Part shown: positions 22,840 to 34,824 of the stretch, in pieces | How positions within the stretch are numbered: position 1 is the first letter of the stretch | How the letters are laid out: each line of letters begins with the position of its first letter | DNA from: Avena insularis | Lineage: Eukaryota; Streptophyta; Magnoliopsida; Poales; Poaceae | NCBI GenBank assembly: GCA_023614405.1 | Contig: CM042692.1 | Span: 120,955,503-121,019,502 of the forward strand | Length of the DNA stretch: 64,000 bases | Reading direction: 5' to 3' | Notes under the pieces: model-generated | Databases searched by the model: none | The model's input: only the letters and a program-made list of their open reading frames with translations | What the model was told of the DNA's origin: nothing | Translations under genes and position numbers: made by a program

Positions 22840-23956
22840 GGTTCTAGAACTAGGCCTATGGGAATAACAAGCTGAATATCCAAAAACCCGAAGCCTCCCT
22901 TGTCATCGCCCTTCTCGAGCCCGATCTAGAGGAAAAACCCTATTCGATGCTTCACGTGTCTGTTACCGTGTACACGCCTACCCCTCCATCGATAGCGTTT
23001 CAAAGTGTGCCTGTCTAGTAGGATTTCCGGCGATTTTGGTTTTTTCCGGTTTGGGAACCTTCCTCGTTTGGTTTCTCTATCTTTTGCCTTTTATTTTTAT
23101 GTTTTACTATTCTGATTTTTTGTATTATTATTTTTTTCCTTTTCTATTTTTCTGTTTGCTTCTTTTTTATTTCAAAAAATCTAAACATCTTTGAATTTGA
23201 GCATTTCCAAATTTTGAATTTTTTAGTCGGAACTTCTTTATCAAAATATGAACTTTTTTAAAAAATGGACATTTTACAAAACCTAAACGTTTTTTAAATT
23301 TAAACTTTTCAAAATCAAAATGATTTCAAAATCAGAATGTTTTTCGTAAATTTAGATTTTAGTTTTTGAAATCTGAACTTTTTTTTATTTCACCAACTAT
23401 TTCAAAATTAAGATGAAAAATCGTACAGGAAAATCAAAGTTTATGTTACCACCAAAGGAACAGGGAGAAAAAAAGTGAGCGAGGAGTTGGGCCAACCCAC
23501 TCGGGATCTCCTTCAGGCGTCGACTCGCTTGACTACGTTTCTCAAAAAAAAAAAAAAAGACTCGCTTGACTACACGCGAAGTATAGAATAGGACGACGAG
23601 TCCACGACCACCCCTAGGTCGAATATACAACTACAATATATGACAATGTCACACTTTGGTCGGTCGGAATGACTAGCGAGCAGACAAATGCATGTCAAAT
23701 GCTTACTTAAAAAATCTGAACGTTTTTCAAAAATTTAGAACTTTTAATGAAATCTAACTATTTCAAAATTAACTGAAAAAAATCCGACAGAAAAAACGAA
23801 ATTTATTCTACCAGCGAAAAGCGACAGGAAGAAAGAAAAGAAAACGAGCGAGCGAATTGGGCCGGCCCACCCGGGATCTCCTCTAGGCGTTTGCTTCCTC
23901 GGCGACGCCTGAAGCATAGAATAGTGCCACCCGATCGAGAGTCTGGCGTCGCATCC
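22840..23956. repeat. AT-rich repeat DNA with a duplicated segment upstream of ALG11
   Basis: From 23160 to 23400 the sequence is runs of AAATTT / GAACTTTT words. A diverged duplication then appears: 23361-23600 and 23735-23930 share AACTATTTCAAAATTAA, GGGCC.RCCCA.YCGGGATCTCC and AAG.ATAGAATAG. The second copy ends about 30 bp before the ALG11 start codon, so it must contain the gene's proximal promoter or 5' leader. A 14-A run is at about 23546-23559. Confidence 0.7.
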
Positions 23957-26719
23957 ATGGCGATCTTGGTCGGCCTCCTCACCTTCGTCTCCACTCTGCT
24001 CGCGCTTGCCCTCCGCCGCTTCGTCCGCCGCCGCGCGCCCTCTACTACAGCTGCGGCGGGGTTCTTCCACCCCTACACCAACGACGGCGGCGGCGGGGAG
24101 CGCGTGCTCTGGTGCGCCGTGCGCGCCGTGCAGGAGCTCTGCCCCGGCCTTCCTTGCGCTGTCTTCACCGGCGACGCGGACGCGACATCGGACGGCCTGG
24201 CCGCCCGAGCTCTCGATCGCTTCGGCGTCCGCCTCCTCCTCCCGCCGCAGGTACTGCACGCTCCGATCGTTTCTTCTGTGCTAAAAATTGGATCTCGGGG
24301 GGCGGTCGTAGCTGCTAGTTTCAGCTATCCTGCTTAATTACTGCTCCTGAATAAATTGAGTAAATTTCCTTGTACTTGAGGGAATAATTTCAAGCATTTT
24401 CACATTTAACATTTAGTGTAGGGCTACTTTCGTACTTCACATAGGGTCGGGGTCTTGCGGTCTTGCCATTGCCTATTGTATTGTGAAAATCTAAGAAAAT
24501 AATGCAGCTTACTGGAACCAGAATGAAAATGTTTGAGCTCCTTTTTTTCAGGTGGTTCACTTGAACAGGAGAAAGTGGATCGAAGCAAGCACGTATCCAC
24601 ACTTCACAATGATAGGGCAAAGTCTTGGCTCAGTATATCTTGCATGGGAGGCTCTTAATAAGTTCACGCCACAGTTTTACTTCGATACAAGTGGCTATGC
24701 TTTTACATATCCGCTGGCTTGGCTCTTTGGTTGTAAGGTCATCTGCTACACCCATTATCCCACAATCAGTTCCGACATGGTCGAACGTGTTAAGCAGCGC
24801 AACTCAATGTACAATAACAACTCTCGTATCTCTGCAAGGTACACAAACAACTCTTAACTTCAATTATTCTTATTGTAGTATCAATACGTGTTATTCAGAG
24901 TCCATTGGTGCATTTTTGTATGTGGGAACTCAAAATCTTAGTGAGCATGAGCAAAAAATGTCCGAAAATGTGTTTGTAGAAATACCTGTTCCCCAATCTA
25001 TCACATGCTTGTTCCATTTTCATAATATGTTATGTTCCTCTTAAAATGTAATTTAAATTAACTGACTGATATTGAACAACATGAATGAACTCAGTTTTGT
25101 ATGGGTAACCCAAAAGTTCTACAGTTGCCATAACTGCACATCCTTTCTTTTACTTGTCTGTTATATGACTATTTCTTTTGGTTCCTGTAACGATATAAGC
25201 CATAAAAAACTAACTGAGTACTCTTTTGGCCTTAGCATTTGGTTGTCTCGATGCAAAATCCTGTATTATACCATATTCAGTTGGTTATATGGTTTAGTTG
25301 GTTCCTGTGCACATCTTGTGATGGTGAATTCCTCATGGACAAGATCCCATATTGTAAATACTTGGAAAGTCCCAGAGCGTACTAAGAGGGTATACCCTCC
25401 ATGCGACACTTTGGCCCTGCAGGTATGCACAGTTTCCAGCCATCTATTTTACTGCATTTTTCTCATCAATTGTAACCAACTATGTGTTGTGATTGTGATC
25501 ACTTCATGAAAACAAGTCATTGACTAAAATTACTTCTGCATTTTTTTTAATGTTATCGCTTAATATCTAATTGCGCAAAATTGGTTGGTTCTCACAAAAA
25601 ACATTTGATGAATAAAACAGATGCTTCCACTGGAAAGATCAGTTACGCCTCCTATTCTTATATCAGTTGCACAGTTCCGCCCTGAAAAGGTTTGTCAACC
25701 TGCTATTGCATCAAATTCTGTAACAAGAACTTACTATTCACTAATTAAAGTACACTGCACTATATTGATCTCTGCTCTCTTCAGGCCCATGGCCTTCAGT
25801 TGGAGGCATTCGCACTTGCTCTTCAAAGGCTAGATCCGGACTTTGTTAAGCCAAAGCTTCAATTTGTTGGTAGTTGCCGGAATAAAGAGGATCTGGAAAG
25901 ATTACAAAAGCTAAAGAACAGATCCATGGAGCTTCATATAGATGAGCTTGTGGAGTTCCACAAGGATATCTCTTACAGGTCTTGCTACCGAACTATTCTT
26001 AAGAACTCCTGACCTCATTTTCTTTGTCTAGTAATTAACAGATTTTGTAGTGGATGTAACAGGGACTTGGTACAGTTTCTAGGTGGTGCTATTGCCGGGC
26101 TGCATTCAATGACAGATGAGCACTTTGGAATAAGTGTTGTTGAGTACATGGCAGCAGCTGCTATTCCAATTGGTAAGTAACAGCATGAATACCTTGTTTA
26201 TCTCAAAGTCACTTTCCTTTGTACTGCTTAACATCCTCTCTACTAGTACAGTTGTCTAGTTGAAGATTTTGGCTTGCGAATAGCAATTATTTTAGAAGCA
26301 ATGCATTTTTGTTCGATGCGAGTGATAAATTCCTATTTGAATGCACCCAACAGTGCAACTTTTGGGTGTAAAAGGTATCACAAAGATAGATTTCTAAAAC
26401 CATGAACCAATCACCACCACACTTGGAGCTAGTGATGTGGAAATTGACTGGCTCATAACATTCCCTACTTTCTGCAGCCCATAAATCCGCAGGACCAATG
26501 ATGGATATCGTGCTAGACGAGGACGGCCACCAGACAGGATTTCTAGCCTCCGAGAAGGAAGAATTCGCCGTGGCAATCCTCAAGGTCTTGAGGATGCCGG
26601 AGGCAGAGAGGCAAGAAATGGCGGCAGCAGCACGGAAGCGTGCTCAAAGGTTTTCAGAGCAGAGGTTTCACGAAGATTTCACAGAGGCCGTTCGTCCAGT
26701 TTTATTAGGACAGCTATAG
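23957..26719 (+). CDS. ALG11: GDP-mannose:Man3GlcNAc2-PP-dolichol alpha-1,2-mannosyltransferase, seven exons
   Basis: The gene adds the fourth and fifth mannoses to the dolichol-linked N-glycan precursor on the cytosolic face of the ER. Exons: 23957-24250, 24552-24838, 25236-25422, 25621-25689, 25785-25978, 26063-26172, 26478-26719. All introns are GT-AG and phases fit, giving 460 residues, the usual length of plant ALG11 (Arabidopsis LEW3). Visible features are an N-terminal membrane helix (about residues 3-19), the glycine-rich loop GGGGERVLW (44-52), VAQFRPEK (272-279) and the GT4 E-x7-E motif EHFGISVVE (363-371). An in-frame ATG at 23891 exists, but 23957 begins with the hydrophobic helix and was preferred. 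No frame damage is seen. It converges with the ERF gene downstream. Identity is confident; expression is not shown. Confidence 0.95.
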
Positions 26720-27739
26720 GCATTTCCACTTATATATATTCTCGAAAGACTAGCGAGTTTGGCGTGATGTAGATTCTGTAACTTCGGTACAGGGTTGTGT
26801 GCTGCTGCATCTGCAGAGTTAAACCCTAATAGACGAAGGATATGTATGATATACTGCTGTGTAGAGAACTGATACCAGATATGATAAACTGCTGACTACT
26901 CCGTACTTTTTTGATGACATGGTACTATTTGATTTCCTGTACTTTTTTGAAGTATAAAAGGCCCTAAGAACTGACTTCATTCATTTGTCATGGAAAAGAT
27001 AATATGCATCGTTAGGGCATTACCAGAACTTCAGGTGTTGTTCCCAAGTTATATAAGTTGAAACACAGGAAACAGAATGAGTCCATATCTGAATATAAAC
27101 ACATTGCCAAAGTTATCATGATCAGAAAATGTCTGCGGTGAGGAACCACACCTCGTAGTATTCGTTAAGATCCATACCTAGAGTCCTGACCATATGCCCT
27201 TCAATTGACATTCCGTCTGCAGATCCAGATACGCATATTACGTTTATTTAGGTTTTGTCAATTACTTGAACGGTTTTGCTAATTCTTGTTCGTCTGAGAA
27301 TTAAGTTGGAGCTCATTTAAGTCCTAATTCATTGGATCTGTATCGCGATTCATGCGTCTTGTGAGTTGCAAATAGAGTTACAAGTGAGATTTTTCAGTTA
27401 TAAGTGGGGTTGCAATTACTAGGATTTTTCGGTTGCAACTGACATATTTCTAGTTGCAGGTGAGCTTGTAACTGAGACTGAATGATATCATCTGACTCAG
27501 AATTAAGCTCATCTGAGTTCTTATATTAATACTTGAACTCTGAAAGTTCTTGCAAAATTTGAATCTTATGTTATCATGTTGTTTGTCAAAACAAATCGGT
27601 AGGTAGTAGCTAAGCAGGTCATGACGAGGGCTAGCTTCTGATATGAGCCATCAGCCATGCCTGCAAGTGCAACAAAACGAATACCACACACGCACAAACC
27701 AAGCGGTAAACAACAACCGAAGCTCATCACAACATAAAC
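26720..27739. other. Intergenic between convergent genes
   Basis: It should contain both 3' UTRs. At 27360-27480 there is a degenerate run of GTTGCAACTGA / AGTTRYAAGTG words. No further gene is supported. Confidence 0.6.
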
Positions 27740-29005
27740 CTATGCCATGAAGCAGATTGGGGCCAGATCCAGCGAGCTCCACATCAGCACTTCACCGTCG
27801 TTAGCGTTCGCTCCAGATGACGACGAGCTCGCCGCCTCCGTGAGCCCGCTGCTGCCAGAGCAATCCTCTTGGCCTGCCTCTGCATCAGCATCAGCAGCAG
27901 GAGCGGCAGCTGGTTCCGGGGATTGCTCTAGCTGTTGCACCGGCGCTACTTGCTGCTTCTTGCGGCACGCCTCCCGCAGGCCGGAGAGCTGTTCGCGCGC
28001 CGCGCCGGCGCCGGCGGCTCCGCCGCCCAGGCGCATCCTCAGGCACTCGGACACGCCGTTCAGTGCGTAGAACGACGCGGACACCTTCCTCTCGTAGTCC
28101 ATCCTCCTCATGGCCTCTTGCACCGCCGTGGCCGGCTCGCCGTTGATGTCCTCGGCCTCCACCGGCGCCGAGCCGTCGAGCTCCGCGGCGACCATCTCGA
28201 ACGGGGACGGGGAGCAGAGACCGCCGGCCTCGCCCTCGGCTGCCGTTGACGCGGCGTGCGCGTCCATGAACTGGAAGTCCAGCTCCTCCTCCTCTTCCAC
28301 CCGATCTTCTTCTTCTTCCTCCTCCTCCTCTTCGTCCTCCATCTCCGGCGAGTTGTTGCACTCGTCGCTCAGGAAGTCGTCGACCTGGAAGCCGTACTCC
28401 TCGTCACGGACGTGGCCGTAAGATTCTTGGCACGACGACGTCGACGACGACCTCTGCTGCTGCTGCTGCAGCAGCAGCGCGGCCTCCTGCTGTGGCGCGG
28501 CGTCGTTGAGGAGGAGCTGCTGGTTGCGGGCCTTGAGGCGGAGGAGGAGGAGGTTCGAGACCTTAGACGGCAACGCCGGCGCCTGCGTCGGCGCCGGAGA
28601 CATCGCGACCACCGGCTGAACTGCTGCAGGCGGTGGCGGCGAGGGGCGCGGCCAGAAGTTGGTGCGCGTGTTAGCGCCGCGGAGGAGGCAGGCGGCCTCG
28701 TCGTAGGCGCGGGCGGCCTCCTCGGCGGTGTCGAAGGTGCCCAGCCACACGCGGATCTTCTGGATCGTGTCCTTGATCTCCGCCACCCACCGGCCCGACG
28801 GCCGCTGCCGAACGCCCACGAACCGCTTCCTCCCGCGCTGCTGCTGCCTAGCCGCCGTGGCCGCTGCCACCGAGGCCGACGTCGTCCACGCGTCCATCGA
28901 CGCCAATGGAAGAAACGGCGGAGACTGGCTAGGGACGACGGCATTGTTGGCCACGTCACTGTCTGCGTCGGGGGCCTTGCGTTTGCGCGCCATGGATGGA
29001 AGCAT
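27740..29005 (-). CDS. AP2/ERF transcription factor, RAP2-11-like, intronless
   Basis: The frame of 421 residues holds one AP2 domain (about residues 61-118) with [25 protein letters not shown] and [14 protein letters not shown]. This is closest to the group containing Arabidopsis RAP2-11, a regulator of low-potassium responses. A nuclear-localisation-like ARKRK is at 6-10. Beyond the domain come a glutamine run, a long acidic stretch (mostly E, near 28270-28340) and Ala/Ser-rich low-complexity parts that could activate transcription. The frame stays open upstream to a GTG at 29056, but the first ATG is 29005; ATG 28993 (MARKRK) is a fair alternative. A TATA box lies at 29071-29080. High GC is typical of monocot intronless genes. 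Target genes cannot be read from sequence. Confidence 0.92.
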   Translation of the reverse strand: MLPSMARKRKAPDADSDVANNAVVPSQSPPFLPLASMDAWTTSASVAAATAARQQQRGRKRFVGVRQRPSGRWVAEIKDTIQKIRVWLGTFDTAEEAARAYDEAACLLRGANTRTNFWPRPSPPPPAAVQPVVAMSPAPTQAPALPSKVSNLLLLRLKARNQQLLLNDAAPQQEAALLLQQQQQRSSSTSSCQESYGHVRDEEYGFQVDDFLSDECNNSPEMEDEEEEEEEEEDRVEEEEELDFQFMDAHAASTAAEGEAGGLCSPSPFEMVAAELDGSAPVEAEDINGEPATAVQEAMRRMDYERKVSASFYALNGVSECLRMRLGGGAAGAGAAREQLSGLREACRKKQQVAPVQQLEQSPEPAAAPAADADAEAGQEDCSGSSGLTEAASSSSSGANANDGEVLMWSSLDLAPICFMA

Positions 29006-29070
29006 CGGCTGAGCGAGCTCGATGTGGAGAGTCTTGAGGTGAAGGGAGATGATCACGATGAGTCCGGCGA

Positions 29071-29080
29071 GTATATATAG
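29071..29080 (-). promoter_or_regulatory. TATA box of the ERF gene
   Basis: CTATATATAC on the minus strand lies 66-75 bp upstream of the first ATG, leaving room for a short 5' leader. Confidence 0.7.
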
Positions 29081-29089
29081 GAGAGGATG

Positions 29090-30790
29090 TCAGCTGTGGG
29101 CACATGGCAGGATCAGGAAGATGCCTTTTGTTGTTTATGTTGTGCTATTCTTAGCTTATTTGTGAGAATGATCAATTTTATGAGTGTGGACAAATGGAAC
29201 CCGAGCTACATATATGGAGTTTGTTTTCTGAAAAATTCCAAAAAGGAATTTCGAAGTTTAAAAAAAATCTGTAACATTCCGAGAGGTAGATTATGATGTA
29301 TTATACCAGTATGCAAAAGACCAATGTGAAATACTTTGTATTCTGGGCTTTGTAAAAATGAGATCCGACATAGTGAACCGTGCAAATTTTGAAACCTCTA
29401 AATTTCTTAGATTTGTCATTTTTGTATGCAGATCATTATTGACTACACCTTGAATTATTTTCAATTTTTCTTTGAAACCGTGTAGTGAAGTGTAGTGTCG
29501 ATTTCGTTTTTTTTAAAAGACCTATGTAGCCCGAGCTCCAAATGGAGTTTCCGTAATTTAATTTGTTTTTCTAGTGATGGATTGGCATTGATAGTATATA
29601 GGAGCTCCTAACTAGATCATACAATTAAATCGTTTTTTATGCTCGACATAAGGAGATCTAGTGAGAGAGATTGGTTCTTTAATTTAGTTAATTCATGTGT
29701 TCACATTGTCTAAAGATGTCTTAGGTTGTGGTCGAGTTTGGCCTAATAATTGCCAGGTTGATATGGAACATCATATATGAATTTTTGTGTTCTTTGGCGA
29801 CAAGTAGAAAACAAACTTTCTAAATTTGATAATTTTCATAAGTTTTTCAAATCACCTATCCACTCCCTCTAGTCCATGTTGTCAATCTTTCGAACAGTGT
29901 GAAAATCATGATTATAATGATTGTGACAAGTACTATTGACGGTTCATGATGGACAACTATTGTATCAGATATTATGTGTATATACGATGACCACACACCT
30001 CTATGAGACTGCATAGCCTTCTATATAGGTCATGTCTCTCAAGCCAGCGTACAAACCCTAGATCTTCAAGGAGCCAAGCCACAGAGATTGCCTTCACCAT
30101 CTGTCTGAGCCTTAGATATCTAAGATCGATGGTCGACAACTATACCTTAAAATACGATCTTAGTATCTTACTGTGGAACCATAATGATTTTTGCGCTGCC
30201 TTAGTTAATTTGGTAGTTGTGCAATTACTGTTTTTTTTGTTAATGTGTGGACATTAGTTGTGCTAACAATATACATATTTCGTCATCCAGGTTTGCGATG
30301 TAGACCATTGTCGCAGATGGATTTGATGTTTGTCACTTTCACCGTAGCAAAGGGTGAAAAAATAATGCAGGTGTACAGGTACCCTGCTCTTTGACCAGGT
30401 CGGGAGCATCCAGATATCACCTTTTGGCAATTAGCTCATGTCTTAGCGTGCTAAACCCAGAGAATTTTGAGGATGATGTGTGTGTGGTCTATATTATATT
30501 TGGTGCATTATGAGCTCTGAACTGATCAACAAGGTAGCTTAGCGGTGTGATTGTATAGCCAACTAGGTACCTTTTATTGTTAACTAGCTTTGCTTAGCAT
30601 CGCAGCGCACACAACTTGGATTGCAACGTCAAAGGAAAGGTTAAAAGTCGGAGTTGATGATCTCACCTTGTGCTACCAGAAAGTTAATTGAAGTTGATGT
30701 TTCCCAGTGTCACTAAGACACTAACATAACCAAGACCACAGAGTGAGTGTAAAAAAGGTGCCCCCAAGTAGCGCAGTGAAATGTAAATTC
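29090..30790. other. Upstream region of the ERF gene, no gene recognised
   Basis: Near-identical words occur at 29201-29222 (CCCGAGCTACATATATGGAGTT) and about 29528-29553 (GCCCGAGCTCCAAATGGAGTT). They may be the ends of a small decayed transposon. The rest is AT-rich with no supported ORF. Confidence 0.5.
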
Positions 30791-33330
30791 TTTTTTTTCT
30801 TTCGAAATGGGGGTATCCCCGGCCTCTGCATCCTCGGACGCACACAACACTTTTATTACTTAGTTTGAAAGTACCATCCTTACAATTCAGAGATCATAAA
30901 AGGTTGATACAACCACCAACCTTCTAAAAGGACTAGAATACTGAAGATGAAAAGCATACAAAGGCTAAACATCAGTCAATCTACTAGTACGCCGCCACAT
31001 AGCCTGGTAATAAATATCCTGAGAAACCATCACCAGATGGCTGCATCCAGAAACCATCGTATGGCGGTGCTGCTCTGGGAGTAATAAAGCCCAGAGTTAA
31101 ATCCATTGGGACGCCGAGATAATAACCTGCAAAAAAGAAGGAACTCGTACCCGGTTAAAAATAATAGCATTGCGACATTTCCAAATAGACCAACATAAAA
31201 CCGATACCCCTATACGTATTCTAGCTTTATCAGTCTTATCCATCCCATTCAACCAATTCCCAAACATATTAGTAATATTAGTTGGAGGTGGAAGATTATA
31301 AGTAAAAAACACTATGCGCCAAATAATCTTAGCAAAGGGGCATGAAACAAATAGATGTTCTATTGTTTCCTCACTATCACAGAAACAACACTTGTTGCAT
31401 CCTTTCTAATTCCATTTAAGCAAATTGTCCTTAGTCAGCAGGACTTTCTTATATAAAAACCACATGAAAATCTTAATCTTTAGTGGTATTTTAAGTTTCC
31501 ATAAATATTTTGTAGGAATACCCTGATGATCATTCATGAGATCCTCATACAAAGATTTAACCGTAAAAACTTACCCCATCCGTGGTTAGCTTCCATCGGA
31601 ACACATTAGGTTCATTAGTCAGATTAACTTGCATTAACCTCTGGCATAGATGCAATCATGCATCCCATGCATCCCATTTTGTCCCATTCAAGTTTCTTCT
31701 AAAACTATATTAAGAGGGTTATGCTAGAAGACTTCATGTACCGAGACGTTTTTCCTATGCACAATGTTATAAAGCGAGGGATACTGTTGGGCAAGGGACT
31801 CTTTCCCTAACCAAACATCTTCCCAAAATCGAATCATTACCTCATTGCCCACTTTGAAAAAACCTCTTGTAAAACAATCAGTTTTTACTTGCATTAATCC
31901 TTTCCAAAATAGGGAATCAGTCAGCCTAGCTTGTACTTGTGCCAAAGTTTTGGTTTTCAAATACTTATTATGTAGCAATTCCTGCCAAACCCCTTGTTCT
32001 GATAAAAGTTTATAAATCTATTTACTTAGAAGACATCTATTCTTGATCTCGAGAACCTCAATTCCCAATCCACCCTGGTCTTTGGGTCTACATATTATAT
32101 TCTGCTTAGTTAATATATATTTATTTTTATATTCATCACTTTGCCAAAAAAATCTAGAACGATAAAAATCCAATATTTTCCTAACACCCTTTGGTATTTC
32201 AAGAAAAGATAACATAAACATTGGCATACTTGTTAACACATAGTTGATTAGCACTAATCTATCCCCATATGACAAAAGTTTGCTTTGCCAACAACCTAGA
32301 TTTCCTTCAAAACGATTTTCAACGGGATTCCACTCAGAATTCCCGAGCCTTTTATAATGAATAGGAACCCCCAAATACTTGAAAGGTAAAGAACCAAACT
32401 CACAGGCAAATATATATCTATACTCCTGTTCATGTTCCTTAGCTTTTCCAAAATAGTAAATCTCGCTTTTGTGGAAGTTAATTTTTAGACCCGAGTATAA
32501 GTTTCATATTGACAACCTTCATAAGATCATGTTTCTTGAATAGAATTGTGTCATCAGCATACTGCATAATTGATATCCCGCCCTCAACTAAATACAGAAT
32601 AAGTCCACCTACTTGACCATCTTCCTTAGCTCTAGCTATGAGTATGACCAACATGTCTGCAACAATGTTAAAAAGCATAGGTGATAAGAGGTCTCCTTGA
32701 CGAACTCCCTTCTTTGTTTCAAAAAATGACCAATGTCATCATTAACATGGATCCCAACGCTCCCACCTTGGATAAAATTTGCAATCCACTTGCACCATAG
32801 AGGGTCAAAACCCTTCAACCGAAGTGCTTGTTGCAAAAATAACCATTTAACCTTATCATATTATTTTTCAAAATAAAATTTAAAAAGCACTCCATCCAAC
32901 TTCTTCGAGTGGAGCTCAGGAATGGTTTCATGTAAAATGACAACCCCTTCTAGAATATGTCTTCCTGGCATGAATGCTATTTGTGTAGGTCGAATAACCT
33001 TGTGAGCAATCACAGATATACGATTTGTGGCCACCTTAGTAAAAATCTTGAAACTAACATTTAGGAGACAAATAGGCCTATATTGCTGGATCTGAGCCGC
33101 ATTTTCTTTCTTAGGGAGGAGAGTAATAACTCCAAAGTTAAGCTTATAAAGAGGTAATTCAGCTTTTTGCAGCTGTGCAAATAACGCCATCATGTCATAC
33201 TTAATAACTTTCCAGAAAGTATGATAGAATTCCGCAGGGAAACCATCAGGCCCCGGAGCTTCATTATGTTCCATTGAAGAAATTGCTGTAACCGGCTTAT
33301 CAGCACAGCTCGAGAACATCAAACCCACCA
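30791..33330 (-). pseudogene. 5'-truncated L1-type LINE, ORF2 remnant
   Basis: The minus strand carries reverse-transcriptase motifs in order: APGPDGFPAEFY (about 33260), YRPICLLNVSFKIF, FMPGRHILEG, the catalytic YADDT (about 32560), LSYGDRLVLINYVLTSMPMF (32270), KDQGGLGIEVLEIKNRCLL and a C-terminal zf-RVT-like part with CWSIWKCRNAIIFNR (31180). Many stops and frameshifts are present. The 3' end is marked by CCCCATTTCGAAAG and an A run (T run at 30791-30798 on the plus strand). The 5' side is missing: the endonuclease is absent and coding similarity stops at 33330, where another element begins. Truncation may be typical LINE 5' loss or result from that neighbour. Confidence 0.88.
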
Positions 33331-33333
33331 TTA

Positions 33334-34821
33334 GGGCAACTGTAACGGTGCCCCATTTCGACACCGATTTGAACTGTCCATTTGGGGTGTCCCACGGATA
33401 GGATAGAGGCACATATCCTTGATGTGTCTGTTTGGGGGTGGCTTTTTTTGGTGCACCCAACAGCAGCCCGAAAAAAGTACACAAATAAAAATAAACGGAA
33501 ATAGAAATATAATTTACATATTCAATCACAAAAGATAGTGTTCAAGTAAAAATAAAATAAAAGCCATAAGATAACTAACACCCTACTAGAGTAGGGTAGG
33601 AGGTGGCTGGCGGGGAGGCGGTGGAGGCCCTAGTCTTCGTCGATGCAGATGAAGATTTGCGGCGGACATGGGGTGGCGTCTAGTGGTGGAGGTGGAAGTG
33701 GCACAACAGGACGGGCTGGTGGTGCCTCCGCTTGCATCTTAGACTCGTGGATAGCATTGTGGATGCCATCCCACTTGGACTCCTCCCACCGGGAGAGCTC
33801 TATGGTAGCCTGGAGTTGCTCCTCCTCCATCGGCTAATAGTCCTTCGGCGGGTCCTCCGCCGCCTCGTCCTTGACGATGTAGCACACATCCGGTGGTAGC
33901 CACAACAGTGGGTCCACGAAATGGGTCTCCGCCCCGCGTAATACGACCAATCCGGTCGTCCGCCCTCTAGGGTGGGGAAAGGGTACCCCTCCCACTCCTC
34001 CTCCTCCGCTTGCTCGTAGTCCTCCTCGTCGTCATTGACCCCTCTAAGTGGGCCTCTCTAGACTGCCGTCGAGCATCGTGATCGGCCTTGAACTACCACT
34101 TCCACAGTGGGGAATCGATGGCGTACGTGGAGTCACGTTGCAGATCCAGCGGGAGGAAGGCCTGGTGTTGGAGGATCTCGTGGCGGCGGGATGACCGCTC
34201 GCCAAAATGGCTAGTACCGACGCACGCGCCTAGTTGGCTAGTTCAGATCCATGGCAGTGGCATGCCCGCGGCCGTGAACTGGCGCGTGAACTCGACCTCG
34301 ACATAAACGTGCCGCTGGGACCGCGGCTGGCATGGCGGCTTGGGCGCCGCATTGGGAGGTGCGAGGAAGAATCGGTGGTGGCTACCACTGCCGAAGGAGG
34401 ATCCTACCTCATGGTTGTTACCGCCGGGGCCGAAACATCCCTTGTCGCCCATCGCCATTGTGGACGGTGGAAGCTAGGGTTTAGCTAGGGTTTCTGCGCA
34501 CGTATGGGGAAAGCTTCCAGTGGAGATCGAGAGTGGTTGGGGAAAGCAATGGCGACCACGCGCCCCCATTTAAGGACTAGGGGATGCCAGTTCCCCTACC
34601 TTGGTTGCTGATACCCGAGTCCCGCGAGGACCAGGGGAGGACACATGTGAATGTGTTGTCTGCATCCGCTGCAAAGCCAACACAAATTTGGGCCAATAAT
34701 AGGGGTCAAACGGAGAGATTTCAGGCCATCGCCCGTTTTCGGTGCCTGTTAGACCTTTGCTCTTTTTCTGGTCGGACAAAACCTGACGGGCTCCATCCAC
34801 TTTGAGGGGGCACTGTTGCCC
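33334..34821 (-). mobile_element. 1.5-kb Harbinger-like DNA transposon, non-autonomous
   Basis: The left end GGGCAACTGTAACGGTGCCCC and the right end (read inward) GGGCAACAGTGCCCCC are imperfect inverted repeats. Flanks are TTA (33331-33333) and TTG (34822-34824), one mismatch from a 3-bp duplication. On the minus strand a short protein-like frame begins MAMGDKGCFGPGGNN at 34458, and another at 33830 (MEEEQLQATIELSRWEESKW). Such frames are common in GC-rich grass elements of this kind, but no DDE transposase is seen. Confidence 0.6.
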
Positions 34822-34824
34822 TTG

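Noticed and set aside
27360..27480. Possible satellite or CRISPR-like repeat (GTTGCAACTGA words)
   Set aside because: The units are short and irregular with no constant spacing. It is a degenerate simple repeat in a plant intergenic region.
29056..29056. Upstream start for the ERF gene
   Set aside because: The codon at this position is GTG. The first ATG in frame is at 29005, and the extra residues have no family support.
27891..29080. Several long frames on both strands over the ERF gene
   Set aside because: They are shadows of a GC-rich coding sequence. Only the minus frame with the AP2 domain is credible.
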